NCBI GenBank assembly: GCA_948567375.1
Contig: OX419760.1
Location: 7,688,001 to 7,752,000 of the forward strand
DNA length: 64,000 nt
DNA from: Lunularia cruciata
Lineage: Eukaryota > Streptophyta > Marchantiopsida > Lunulariales > Lunulariaceae
Direction of reading: 5' to 3'
A program made the translations under genes and the position numbers. The first letter of the stretch is position 1. Every line of letters starts with the position of its first letter. Below, one piece after another: positions 43,283 to 52,169 of the stretch. A model generated the notes under the pieces. That model saw only the letters and a program-made list of their open reading frames with translations. It did not search any database and was not told the DNA's origin.

Positions 43283-44890
43283 ATGACAACATCAATTTTA
43301 GCTTTCAGCGGTGCAGTTACTTGGCCTGGTGACTTGTTGGAGGGGAACGCCCATGCAGAGGATACTCCAGTACCAGAGGAGATCACTCGACTATGGAGTA
43401 CGAGTGGGATTGTTCCATCCACCTTGGATGTTCCATTGTGGAGTTCAGAGGAGGCATTGCAGCAACATGCAGATCAGTTGGTGCAGCAGGCTTGGAGTGG
43501 AGCCTTCGTACCATCAAGGGATGAGTATGAGGATGAGCCTCCAGAGGCGATTGCTTTGACACCTCTGGATACCACACTCATTGCTTGGCAGTACCCAATA
43601 GAGGGGATATGCCTATTGGAGTTGTTTGGTGGGATTAGCACCGGACTAGCTGCGGTGTTACAGGCGGGTATCCGAGTACAAAGGTACTTGTATGTAGAGA
43701 GAGATGAGACTGCTAGGCGAGTCTCTCTATATCATGTGGCACACTTGGCCTTTCGGTATCCAGAGTTATTATCGATGTCAGCAGTCAGAGGTTACCAGAA
43801 GGCCTTACCAGGAGACATTTCCTTACTGGGGGCGCATGACCTAGAGAGACATGGGCCTATTCACTTGGTGATTTCTGGATGGCCATGTCAGGGACATACA
43901 CGTGCGGGCCGCGGTTTGGGTCTTCAGGATCCTCATTCTGGTGTGTTTTGGGAGATGTTACGGATATTACGACATCTCCAGGTTCATCAATCTGTTTCTC
44001 CAGCTTACCTTTTGGAGAACGTTCCTTTGTTGGGTGATTCTCGTACTAGAGTGGTGGCGAGTACACATCAGGTCCATTCTTGGATGGGACCTGCTATATT
44101 GTTAGATGCAGCCAGAGTGGGATCATGGGCTCATCATCTTCGTCTTTGGTGGACGAACCTCTTACCCAGAGAGGTTCTACAACGTGCTTATGATGGGATT
44201 CAGCGACTGGACCACATTCTTGTTGATGATATCTTGGATGTTGGACGTCAGTCTCAGACAGTGGTAGTGGCTGATAGGTCACCTATGGCAGTGGTGAACC
44301 TAGTTGGACAGCCTAGAGCTGCATTTCCCACACTCATGAGTTTTCCAGGCTCTCATGCTTTTCGAGAGGGAGGACCTGGACTTGTTTGGGACTCACAGTT
44401 ACAGCAGTTGGTGGAGCCCAATGCTGATGAGAGAGAGCGGGCGATGGGTTTTTGCATCGGTATTACCGCTATTCCAGCAGTGTCAGAGGCATCCAGGCGT
44501 CAGGTGTTAGGTCAGGCTATGGACCTGAACTGTTTGACCTGGATTGTGAGCCTTGGTTTGGCAGAGCAGCGTAGGATGCGCTTGATAGGCATCACCACTC
44601 GGACACTTGTGAGCCTTGTGCCTATCGAGACGATTCAGGCACATGCTGGGGGCGATGGACCGAGTGGACATGGTATTCTTGGGACATATCCAGTAGCTAC
44701 TAGGGAGAGTGGTCTACTTGGAGTCCATCCAAGTGGGCGTGGGCTACTTGGATTACACCCTTGGTCCACATGGGATGCAGCCAGAGGACGTATGGAGCTT
44801 GCAACCAGAGTGGAGGGAGTTTTTCACACAGAGGTTGGGACCTCTAGTGGTCGGGAGCATGACACCATTGCTCCCAAGGGCCCAGTGTAG
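43283..44890 (+). CDS. Cytosine-5 DNA methyltransferase encoded by the retroelement
   Basis: An uninterrupted 535-codon ORF. After an N-terminal region of about 105 residues come the C5-methyltransferase motifs in canonical order. Motif I (SAM binding) is LLELFGGISTGL at about residue 111. Motif II is YLYVERDETARR. Motif IV is SGWPCQGHTRAGRGLGLQD with the catalytic Cys at residue 202. Motif VI is LLENVPL with Glu 245. A motif VIII-like RLWWTNLLP follows, and motifs IX-X are ERERAMGF and RRQVLGQAMD. Motif order excludes a rearranged DRM-type enzyme, and LFGGISTG recalls DNMT3 relatives. It should transfer methyl groups to cytosine C5. It lies in frame with protease and reverse transcriptase but has its own ATG (also present in copy 1) and a TAG shared with copy 1. 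It is the only intact domain of copy 2. Confidence 0.9.
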   Translation: MTTSILAFSGAVTWPGDLLEGNAHAEDTPVPEEITRLWSTSGIVPSTLDVPLWSSEEALQQHADQLVQQAWSGAFVPSRDEYEDEPPEAIALTPLDTTLIAWQYPIEGICLLELFGGISTGLAAVLQAGIRVQRYLYVERDETARRVSLYHVAHLAFRYPELLSMSAVRGYQKALPGDISLLGAHDLERHGPIHLVISGWPCQGHTRAGRGLGLQDPHSGVFWEMLRILRHLQVHQSVSPAYLLENVPLLGDSRTRVVASTHQVHSWMGPAILLDAARVGSWAHHLRLWWTNLLPREVLQRAYDGIQRLDHILVDDILDVGRQSQTVVVADRSPMAVVNLVGQPRAAFPTLMSFPGSHAFREGGPGLVWDSQLQQLVEPNADERERAMGFCIGITAIPAVSEASRRQVLGQAMDLNCLTWIVSLGLAEQRRMRLIGITTRTLVSLVPIETIQAHAGGDGPSGHGILGTYPVATRESGLLGVHPSGRGLLGLHPWSTWDAARGRMELATRVEGVFHTEVGTSSGREHDTIAPKGPV

Positions 44891-46042
44891 CAGCCAGTCA
44901 GTACGTCTTCCACTCCTACTACAGTTACAGAGGATACTTGGGAGCCAGATCTTGGACCCAAGCTTACTGGAGAGGAAAGACGGAGGGTTTGGAGGTTCTT
45001 GAGGAGTCACACGAGTTGTTTTGCCTTTAGTATGAAGGATTTGGGTGCTCTGAAGGGACCTGGTATATGGATTGAGCTGACTAGTGACACACCAGTTTTC
45101 TGATGTCTTTATCGATAGTGAGATGGAGAGGACATTGATTCAGAGCCGGAGTAGTGACCTTTTTGAGGCTGGTTTGGTGGAGATTTCACATGGAGAGTAT
45201 GCATCAGCGACAGTGATGCCAGCCAAGAAGGATATGCATGGCAACTATACAGGTAGGCGGATGTGTAGAGATTACTGTCCTATCAACCGACAGACCAGGG
45301 CTGATTGGTATGCCATGCCTACACCGGAGGAGATTTTTGATGCAATTGGGTATGCAAAGGTCTTCAGTACTTTGGATCTTTGAGCAGGATATCATCAGTT
45401 GCCGATCAGGGAGGAAGATAAGTCCAAGACAACATTTTGGGCTATTGATCCTCACGGCAAGGATGTGTTATATCAGTGGAGGTTCTTACCATTTGGGTTG
45501 AAGAATGCTCCCGCTGAGTTCCAAAGGGTCATGGATAGGATCCTAGCTGGATTGGATTTTGCTCGGTGCTATATTGATGACATTTTGGTTTATAGCATTA
45601 TTGTGGAGGAGCATGAGAGACAGTTGTTGGAGGTGTTTGAGAGGTTGAGATCTCATGGACTCAAATTACATCCTGGGAAGTGTAGGTTCTTCCATGAGCA
45701 GGTTGAGTATTTGGGTCACACTATCTACCCCGGAGGACTTGGTGTTCAGCAGACCAAGGTGGAGGCTATTGCATGTATTCCTCGGCCTACGGATGTGAGC
45801 AGAGTGCGAGCATTCCTTGGGTTGGCAAACTTCTATTGCCGCTATGTTAGAGGATTTAGTGCCATTGCCAAGGCCTTGACGAAGCTGACCAAGCTTACAC
45901 ACGAGTGGTGTTGGGGAGATGAGCAAGAGAGAGCTTTTGTAGAGCTCAAGGAGAGGTTGACATCTGCTCCTATTTTGAGGAGACCAATCAAGGGACGACC
46001 ATTTCAGGTTCACACTGATTGGAGTATGTTGGGGCTTGGAGC
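44891..46042 (+). pseudogene. Reverse transcriptase of copy 2 (with start of RNase H)
   Basis: The pre-polymerase linker SCFAFSMKDLGALKGPGIW lies in the methyltransferase frame. A frameshift near 45097 leads to 45084-45383, then a TGA at 45381, then 45399-46042. Polymerase landmarks are ATVMPAKKDMHGNY, KVFSTLDL, LPFGLKNAPAEFQRVMD and the catalytic ARCYIDDILVYS, followed by the tether FLGLANFYCRYVRGF. The RNase H start VHTDWSMLGLGAV is cut by the solo LTR at 46043. This is a Ty3/gypsy-type polymerase with YIDD. Confidence 0.88.
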
Positions 46043-46721
46043 TGTAACACCCATTTGTGCATGTGTGTGGTATTGTGATATTTAGCTTGGTATTACAAGT
46101 ACTTAAGAGATATTATTTATATAGAGATAAAGGATGGTTCTATATTAGTCATGGTTAGCTAAAGTTAGTCATAACTAAGATAGATGGGACCTTACTTTAG
46201 AGGAAGTAGAAAAGATGAGCACCACTATTTTGGATTTTAGTGTGTTGACTTGGTATTATTCCTAGGTGTTTGGCTTTGGGGAAAGAGTTGAGAACTCTTG
46301 GGCCCGCAAGCCTTTTTGTTTTGGATTCTTCTTTAGTCCAAGGATAGCCCATGTGAAGGAATCCTTGCTTTAGTGGTTGGGTCAAGATAAGGGGAATATG
46401 CCCATGTGAATGGATATTCCTTTCTACTTTTTGACTTTACTTGACTTTTAGTCTAGTAACTTGAGTTACTATGGTAATTAGTAACTTTGGTACGTAACTA
46501 TTTCACAAGTATATAAACAAGGGGTGAGGAGGTACTCATCATCCTTTCATTTGCAACTATCTCTCTCTCATTGAGTTCTCTAGTGAGCAATGTCTTGAGT
46601 CTTGGAGTGTTAGCCTTGGAGGAGTATGATGGAGTTGGGGTTCCTTGCCTTCTTAGTCCATGGTGCGCTACCATAATAGCCATCAGAGGTTCATCCTGAG
46701 TGAGAGACAGGCCGTCTCATA
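46043..46721 (+). mobile_element. Solo LTR, family X, in RNase H of copy 2
   Basis: 679 bp from TGTAACACCC to GTCTCATA, flanked by a perfect 4-bp duplication GAGC (46039-46042 and 46722-46725). It is homologous to 1165-1858. It has a TATAAACAAGG promoter-like box at about 46512. RNase H resumes directly after it (GTGCTCACCCAACATGATG). Confidence 0.92.
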
Positions 46722-47090
46722 GAGCGGTGCTCACCCAACATGATGATGAGGAGAAGGAGTTTGTGGTGGCCTATGCTAGTCGCTCCAACAATTCAGCGGA
46801 GGCGAAGTATAGTTCATATGAGGGAGAGTGCTTGGTAGCAGTTTGGGCAGTAGCACATTTCTGATGTTACCTGTTTGGTAACCCCTTCACTCTCATCACT
46901 GATCATCAGCCGCTAAAGTGGTTGATGGAGTCCGACAAGCTTTCAGGGAAGCTTGCACGATGGGCTCTGATTTTACAGGAGTATGATTTCACGGTTGTTC
47001 ACAGACCTGGAGTGGTGAACCGTGATGCAGATGGGTTGAGTAGAAACCCATGTCCCAGCCAGCAGGATCAGACCGGAGCACATTGGCATG
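46722..47090 (+). pseudogene. RNase H end and tether of copy 2
   Basis: This reads AYASRSNNSAEAKYSSYEGECL, a TGA at 46862-46864, then YLFGNPFTLITDHQPLKWLM and HRPGVVNRDADGLSR, the conserved C-terminal part of gypsy RNase H. The second part is in frame with integrase. Confidence 0.87.
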
Positions 47091-48157
47091 GTGAGACAGA
47101 TGAGAAGATGGTGCCAGGTTGGCATGCATCGGCCTTTCTGTGTATATTTGCAGAGACTTTGGTGGTATCTCTCTCAACGCATACAGGGGGAGTTATTGAG
47201 GTCACAGATCCAGAGAGTGAAGATATTGGTACAGTTCAGCAAGACATTCATGATGATGTCTTAGTGATGGACTATCTTTGCACTGGTGTTGTGGGTGGCA
47301 CAGTTGGGGCCAAGGAGAGAGACCGTGTTCTTCAGCAAGCCAGACGGTTCAGATTGGAGGGTAGACACCTTTTGCGTGTATGGGAGGATGGTAGAGTGCG
47401 AGTAGTACCACTTCCATCACAGAGACCACAGTTGGTCCGTCATGCTCATGAGGAGCTAGGACATTTTGGAGTAAAGCGTACGTATAGCTTACTCCAGAGT
47501 CATTATTGGTGGCGCGGTATGCAGACCGAGGTACAACAGTTTGTTGCCAGATGTATGGTTTGTGACCGAGTTAGAGCATCATTCAATGCTCCTACGCCAC
47601 AGTTACACCCATTACCTATCATGGGATTGGGTTACCGTTGGAGTTTGGACTTTACCGGACCTTTACCGCTGACTATGAGACATCATCGGTATGTTTTGGT
47701 GATGGTGGAGCACTTCTCCAAGTGGATTGAGTTGGTGGCACTTCCTGACAAGTCTAGTGAAGGGATAGCTTACTTGTTCCTGGATCAAGTTCTTAGTCAT
47801 TTTGGTGCACCAGCTGAGGTTTTGACTGATCAGGGTACAGAGTTCTTGGGAGAGTTTCAGGTCTTGTGTGACAAGGCTTTGATTGATCATCGTACTACAT
47901 CCCAAGATCACCCTGAGGTAGATGGCTTAGTAGAGAGAGTGGTTCAGACAGTGAAGAGAGGATTGCGAAAGTATGGTTTGCAGAGAGGCCACTTGGGAGA
48001 TTGGGATCTCCAGTTACCTTGGTTGGCCATGGGCTATCGGTTCAGCCGGCAAGCCTCCTTAGCATCCTTCTCTCCATACTTTCTACTCTATGGACGAGAT
48101 CCAGATTTACCCTGCAGCCATTCGTCGAGATGCTACTGTAGTTTTGGACTTGGATGA
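47091..48157 (+). pseudogene. Integrase of copy 2 (DDE type)
   Basis: Part of a 411-codon open stretch. The zinc domain is HAHEELGHFG...CMVC (HHCC), with YSLLQSHYWWRGM between. The catalytic core has the first Asp in WSLDFTGPLP, the second in VLTDQGTEF and the Glu in DGLVERVVQTVKRGL. A conserved SFSPYFLLYGRDPDLP segment follows. A 1-base gain near 48111 moves the true continuation (linker and PHD finger) into another frame, so 48112-48157 is a false tail. The DDE chemistry matters because the element ends look unlike those of ordinary LTR elements. Confidence 0.9.
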
Positions 48158-48686
48158 CCCCGATGTATGGATGAGCGCATGTTCTCAGTGGGCAGAGATC
48201 TTTCGGAGAGTGATGCCGATAGCCTTTGAGAACTTGGCGATTGCTCACCATAGAGATACTTTACGCTATGCTACCATTCGAGGAGGAGGTTATAGATCCT
48301 CAATCTGTCAATTTCATCCATGCGACTATGTATATCTACAGCAGACAACACCGATGACACTTGGTGTTTCTACAGGCCGCACTATCTTGAGAGTGCGCAA
48401 GGTTTTGCCATCTGGAGTCCTTGTGTTAGAAGGACGTGATGGTGTTGTTTGGAAGGATCATGTGTGCAATTGTGCGTCATGCCACCTTCCAAACATTGAT
48501 GGTACTATGGACCCAAGCTTGGCACTTGTACGTGCAGGCTTGAGGTGTATGTTATGTGGCTCTTCTGGTGGAGCTGCTACTATGTTAGTGTGTGATAGCT
48601 GTTTGAGAGGATGGCATATGGCATGTATGACTCCTCCCCTCACGGTGGTTCCTCCTGGACAGTGGTTATGTCCTAGATGTACTTGA
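48112..48686 (+). pseudogene. Integrase C-terminal linker and PHD finger of copy 2
   Basis: The frame RRDATVVLDLDDPDVWMSAC runs through a region with YVYLQQTTPMTLGV and VLVLEGRDGVVWKDHVCN (probably the small beta-barrel of gypsy integrases). It ends in a PHD finger at 48540-48683: CMLC, VCDSC, GWHMAC and QWLCPRC, a complete Cys4-His-Cys3 set, followed immediately by a TGA. In other proteins PHD fingers bind the histone H3 tail. The finger is also present, decayed, in copies 0 and 1. The position is analogous to the chromodomain of chromoviruses. Confidence 0.9.
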
Positions 48687-48854
48687 CCTATAGCTAGTTC
48701 ATTCTTTATATGGTATAGATTGCAGACAGGCGACTAACGATGGGGCTCCATATCACCCGGCCTCCTGATCTTTGCCCATAGAGGGTATACCATATACTTA
48801 GAGTAGATGGCTATCTGGAGTTAGAGGGACCTAACCGCCAGCTAGGGGGGCGAT
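48687..48854 (+). promoter_or_regulatory. 3' untranslated region and polypurine tract
   Basis: A short region after the PHD stop, ending CCAGCTAGGGGGGCGAT directly before block A (TGTGGCAC). The purine run is placed as a plus-strand primer would be, and it is conserved in copies 0 and 1. It fixes the start of the reverse-transcribed repeat at block A. Confidence 0.82.
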
Positions 48855-49516
48855 TGTGGCACTTTAGAGTCTATGTATGACTTATGTGTGAGTTGTGCTT
48901 TTATAGTGTATGATGTTGACAGCGATGTATGTTGTGTAGCGATGTATATACGCATGACAGCTGTCACGCCATTTGTAGTTCTACATCTAGATGCTCGGAC
49001 ACTGGAGTTCCAGTGATGGTAGTTAGAGTTATTCTAGCAGTTTCTCAAGGACTACTTTCCAACGGTTAGATTTCATGTTCGGGGTACTGACTTCACGGTG
49101 GGGCCCACCGTCACTTTGCACCGTTTGCACCGTCGAGTGTGCCGTCAGCGGGACCGTTAGGGTTTCAGGGCTAGCTCGAGTCCAGGGGGTATAGTTCTGA
49201 AGTGAGCTCCAGAGAGCTCACTTCTCTAATGTTGAGCCTTCGAGTTCTTGGCTATGGTGGACAGAGGCCGGCGAGCATCACCTGGATTCTCTATGCTTGA
49301 GTGGGTGTGGCTTGACTGTAATCAATGCCCAGTTGTTGGCAGTTTATAGAGTGAGAGATCAAGTACTGATCTGAGTTGAGTTGAGTTGAGAGTGTTAAGC
49401 AATTTGATTATTGTGGCACTTTAGAGTCTATGTATGACTTATGTGTGAGTTGTGCTTTTATAGTGTATGATGTTGACAGCGATGTATGTTGTGTAGCGAT
49501 GTATATACGCACGACA
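48855..49516 (+). repeat. 3' composite repeat of copy 2: A (48855-48959), GC, B (48962-49411), A' (49412-49516)
   Basis: Both A blocks are 105 bp and almost identical. A starts TGTGGCACTTTAG after the polypurine tract and ends GCATGACA. Two bases (GC) separate it from B (TGTCACGCC...). B ends GATTAT and A' follows at once, ending CGCACGACA at the target duplication. The A/B junction is the 12-bp palindrome TGACAGCTGTCA. The 5' end of the element has only B. Confidence 0.92.
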
Positions 49517-49520
49517 AATG

Positions 49521-50734
49521 CCATGCCCATCACTCCCTATAACTCAGAGGCTAGAGGGACAAAGAGGTGACTCGCTGCATGCCCCTATACTTGGAGAACT
49601 TGCAACCTACTGCTGCACTCACCACCCATCCAAGGAGATGCGTAATCACTCCCTCCAAAATTGTATCCTGCATAGGGTCCATAACCACAACATCCACTAC
49701 TGTCACTTGATCATCTCAGACCCAATACAAATCTACCCTGACATGTGTCATCTGCAAAGCATATGAAATCTCTCTCCAAGCCAAGTATCCACTCTCTCGA
49801 GCCATGGCAAACACTCTGTCCCTAATAGCATCATAGTAGCTATCCTTTGTCCTCCAAAAGGACAATGTGCTATATGAACTATTGTTGAATCTAGTGTAGA
49901 ACCGCACTCACAAGTGAGTAATGAAGATGCAGATGGGTGGACCAAACCTAGGTGAAATCTTATCACTATAGAGAAAGTAGTTGGTGCAAGTCAAAATATC
50001 CTAATGCACGGTCAAGCTAGGATCCAAGAGCATGCACCCTTGCCTGAGCAAGAGCAAAGACATGCTCTAGTAGCCTGAGGAATGATGAGTCTACTTAGAA
50101 AGAATGTAACAAATGCTCACATTGTCTCTCCATCAAGGAAGACTGTAAACTTCTAGTCCAATCTGACTATAGTGAAGCAAAAGATGGAAAGTCCTCTTGT
50201 ACATGTGAGGAAAGACTATCTCTTGTCTGCCATAATAGCATCTGGAGAGAAGAGGATCCTTCTTCCACCTTTGCTACATAAGTCTCCAAAACCAGCCTAT
50301 CAACAACCACAAAATGAGAAGAAATTAGAGGTGTTGAGAGAGCACAACTACCCAAAAATGCTATAGGTGCCATCTCCTCCATATATAGCAAGCCAACCCC
50401 TCCACACAGGATTGGCAAATCACTAGTCTGTCTATATGCCAAATCCTATATCACACACTCAAAAGTCCCCGGTCCAATAATATCACCAAAGACTCCCATA
50501 ATCCTTCTATCAAAGGCTCTTAAATGTGATAGGAAGGACGAGGAGGGGGGAACTATGCATATGAGGTACATTGATCAACAAGCGATACTTGAGGAGAGTA
50601 TACCAAATGCCACATGCGGATCTTCTAGTAACGGAAGGTCATCTACATGGAGAACATCCTCCTCAAGGGCAACGTCTAAGAAGCATATGACAAAATCTTT
50701 GGATCCTACCGGCACTCCAAGAACGCGTAGTCCA
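49521..50734 (-). pseudogene. LINE-like element, 3' part (post-RT and terminal CCHC region)
   Basis: Minus-strand frames include VLGVPVGSKDFVICFLDVALEED, AYRQTSDLPILCGGVGLLYMEEMAPIAFLG (the conserved region after the polymerase) and, near 49870-49940, CECGSTLDSTIVHIAHCPFGGQR, a Cys/His cluster typical of C-terminal zinc motifs in this type of element. Stops and frameshifts are frequent. The C-terminus continues across copy 2 to 38954 (GMAFDTFVREC after removal of the insert). Confidence 0.72.
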
Positions 50735-51515
50735 TGTAATACTCCAAGGACAAGGGAACTCTTCAAGAGAGATACAAGAGAGAAAATACAGAGTTCACAC
50801 TCGATCCTCCAATGCCCCAAAGGAGCACCTTCTCTTTATTGTATAGCCAAGGAGGATCTCCTCTAATGAAGCTCTACCATAGGATTAGGTACAAGGATAG
50901 GTGACCTGTCAGCAAGCTCCACCCTTAGATTACTTGCTTGGATGGGTGACAAGTGAGTCTTGGTCCCATTTGGTTGGTCAAACAAGCTTTGACCAAAAGG
51001 AATCTTTTAGAGAATCTTCTTGTAGGACCATCTTAGAATCATTTTAGAGAATCTTAGAATCATGTGGATGAGGTAACATTGGAAAGCTCTTGGTGAGACA
51101 AACCAAGGCATGAGGGAAGGCTAGCCCTTCCTTCATTGGAAGGGAGAGATATATGCACATTTTTTATGTCTAATTCATCCGTTTATGCCTCCAAAATTGC
51201 CTTTGAGTTGAGGCCCATTTTGGCTTTTGCTCTATTAGTAGAAGTGCTCTTTTGGTGATTCATTTATCTGATCTACATTCTCCATTGTGTGTAACATCCT
51301 TCCATATGTCACCACCCCAAGTTTCACCTCTAGATCATATGCTTAGCTATTGATTCTAAAATTTCCAAGCATGTTTCAGTTTCTGGCCAATTAGTAGAGT
51401 ACTCTTTTGGTGATACCTCTAGCTTATCTACTTAGTCCATCATATACAAAATCCTTCCAGAAGTTACCAAACCAAATTTCATCTATAGATCATCTACCTA
51501 GCTATTGGAATTACA
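50735..51515 (+). mobile_element. Solo LTR, family TGTAATAC, in the LINE-like element
   Basis: 781 bp from TGTAATACTCCAAGG to GGAATTACA, flanked by a perfect 5-bp duplication GTCCA (50730-50734 and 51516-51520). Terminal inverted repeat TGTAATAC/GTAATTACA-type with one change. It is the longest and best preserved example of the family here. Confidence 0.94.
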
Positions 51516-51520
51516 GTCCA

Positions 51521-52169
51521 TTTGTAGATGTGATACATCTCTCTAGAAGCTCAAGGTGGAGAGGGATAACTAAAGGGTACCATGCCTTGCACTTTGACAC
51601 CTTGACTCTCAAGCCAACTAGATGTAGCTCAATAGTCAAGTGATCAAAGGCTTGCCTAATCTAATCTACAAGGCTCACAATGTGTGTATCACTTGCCAAG
51701 GAGAGAAATACACAACCTAGCGTGGCCAAAGTAGTAGATAGGAGAGCTCTAAAGTGAGCCATCGCAAATAAGAGTCCCCCTAAAGGATCTCCCTGATGTG
51801 TACCAAAAACTGACTCCAAGATGGTGACTCCTTCTTTTGAACACCGTGCTGGTAGTAAAGAGAAGCAGGCGAGCCATAAAAAGATTGTATAAAAGGAATA
51901 AGACTCGCCAAGGATCCACTAGCCTCCCTAAGCTCTCTAAAGATGGATGCTCATGATATGCTATTAAAAGTGTTCTCAACATCCACTTGTGGGACAACCC
52001 ACTCCGGGTGGATATCTAGGAGTGCTCTAATGCCTAGAGATATAGCATCACATCCTCCAGGTGTAGCTACTCCAAACTAATATGGACTGAGGTGCTGTCA
52101 AAAGTGAGAACGGTGTTGAAGGACAATGGTATGACTGACCAAACGCAAAAAGATCTCTCCATAGCAATC
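51521..52169 (-). pseudogene. LINE-like element, reverse transcriptase core
   Basis: The minus strand reads, across small frameshifts, EIFLRLVSHTIVLQHRSHF, a GVATPGGCDAI-like segment, a VVPQVDVEN(T)FNSIS segment carrying the first catalytic Asp region, LIPFIQSFYGSPASLYYQHG, a QGDPLGG-type loop altered to SGRSFRG, and LASDTHI in place of the second catalytic Asp pair. This order (no LTR, no integrase) is that of non-LTR polymerases. It is inactive. The chromovirus 52170-57814 cuts it exactly in the RPIAIG-type motif. Confidence 0.72.

Larger units (their letters stand above)
38955..49516 (+). mobile_element. Methyltransferase retroelement copy 2, full length
   Basis: A 10.56-kb element, the youngest of three. 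It is flanked by AATG at 38951-38954 and 49517-49520 (or AAATG as a 5-bp duplication sharing the last A). Independently, removing it restores a LINE-like reading frame across the joint. Order: block B, leader, Gag, two zinc knuckles, protease, cytosine-5 methyltransferase, reverse transcriptase, RNase H, integrase, PHD finger, polypurine tract, A-B-A. Lesions relative to copy 1 and to itself: frameshifts near 40853, 41936, 45097 and 48111; stops at 41728, about 41914, 42362, 45381 and 46862; a solo LTR at 46043-46721. It is therefore currently inactive. Confidence 0.92.

Noticed and set aside
43283-44890. Host DRM-type or adenine (Dam-type) methyltransferase
   Set aside because: Motif order I-IV-VI-VIII-X is canonical (DRM is rearranged), PCQ and ENV motifs are those of C5 enzymes, and the ORF lies between protease and reverse transcriptase of a retroelement in two copies.
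38955-49516. Classification of the large element as a tyrosine-recombinase (DIRS/Ngaro) retrotransposon because of its split repeats
   Set aside because: No tyrosine recombinase motif was found in any frame, while an HHCC/DDE integrase is clear. The repeat layout is shared, but the enzyme is not.
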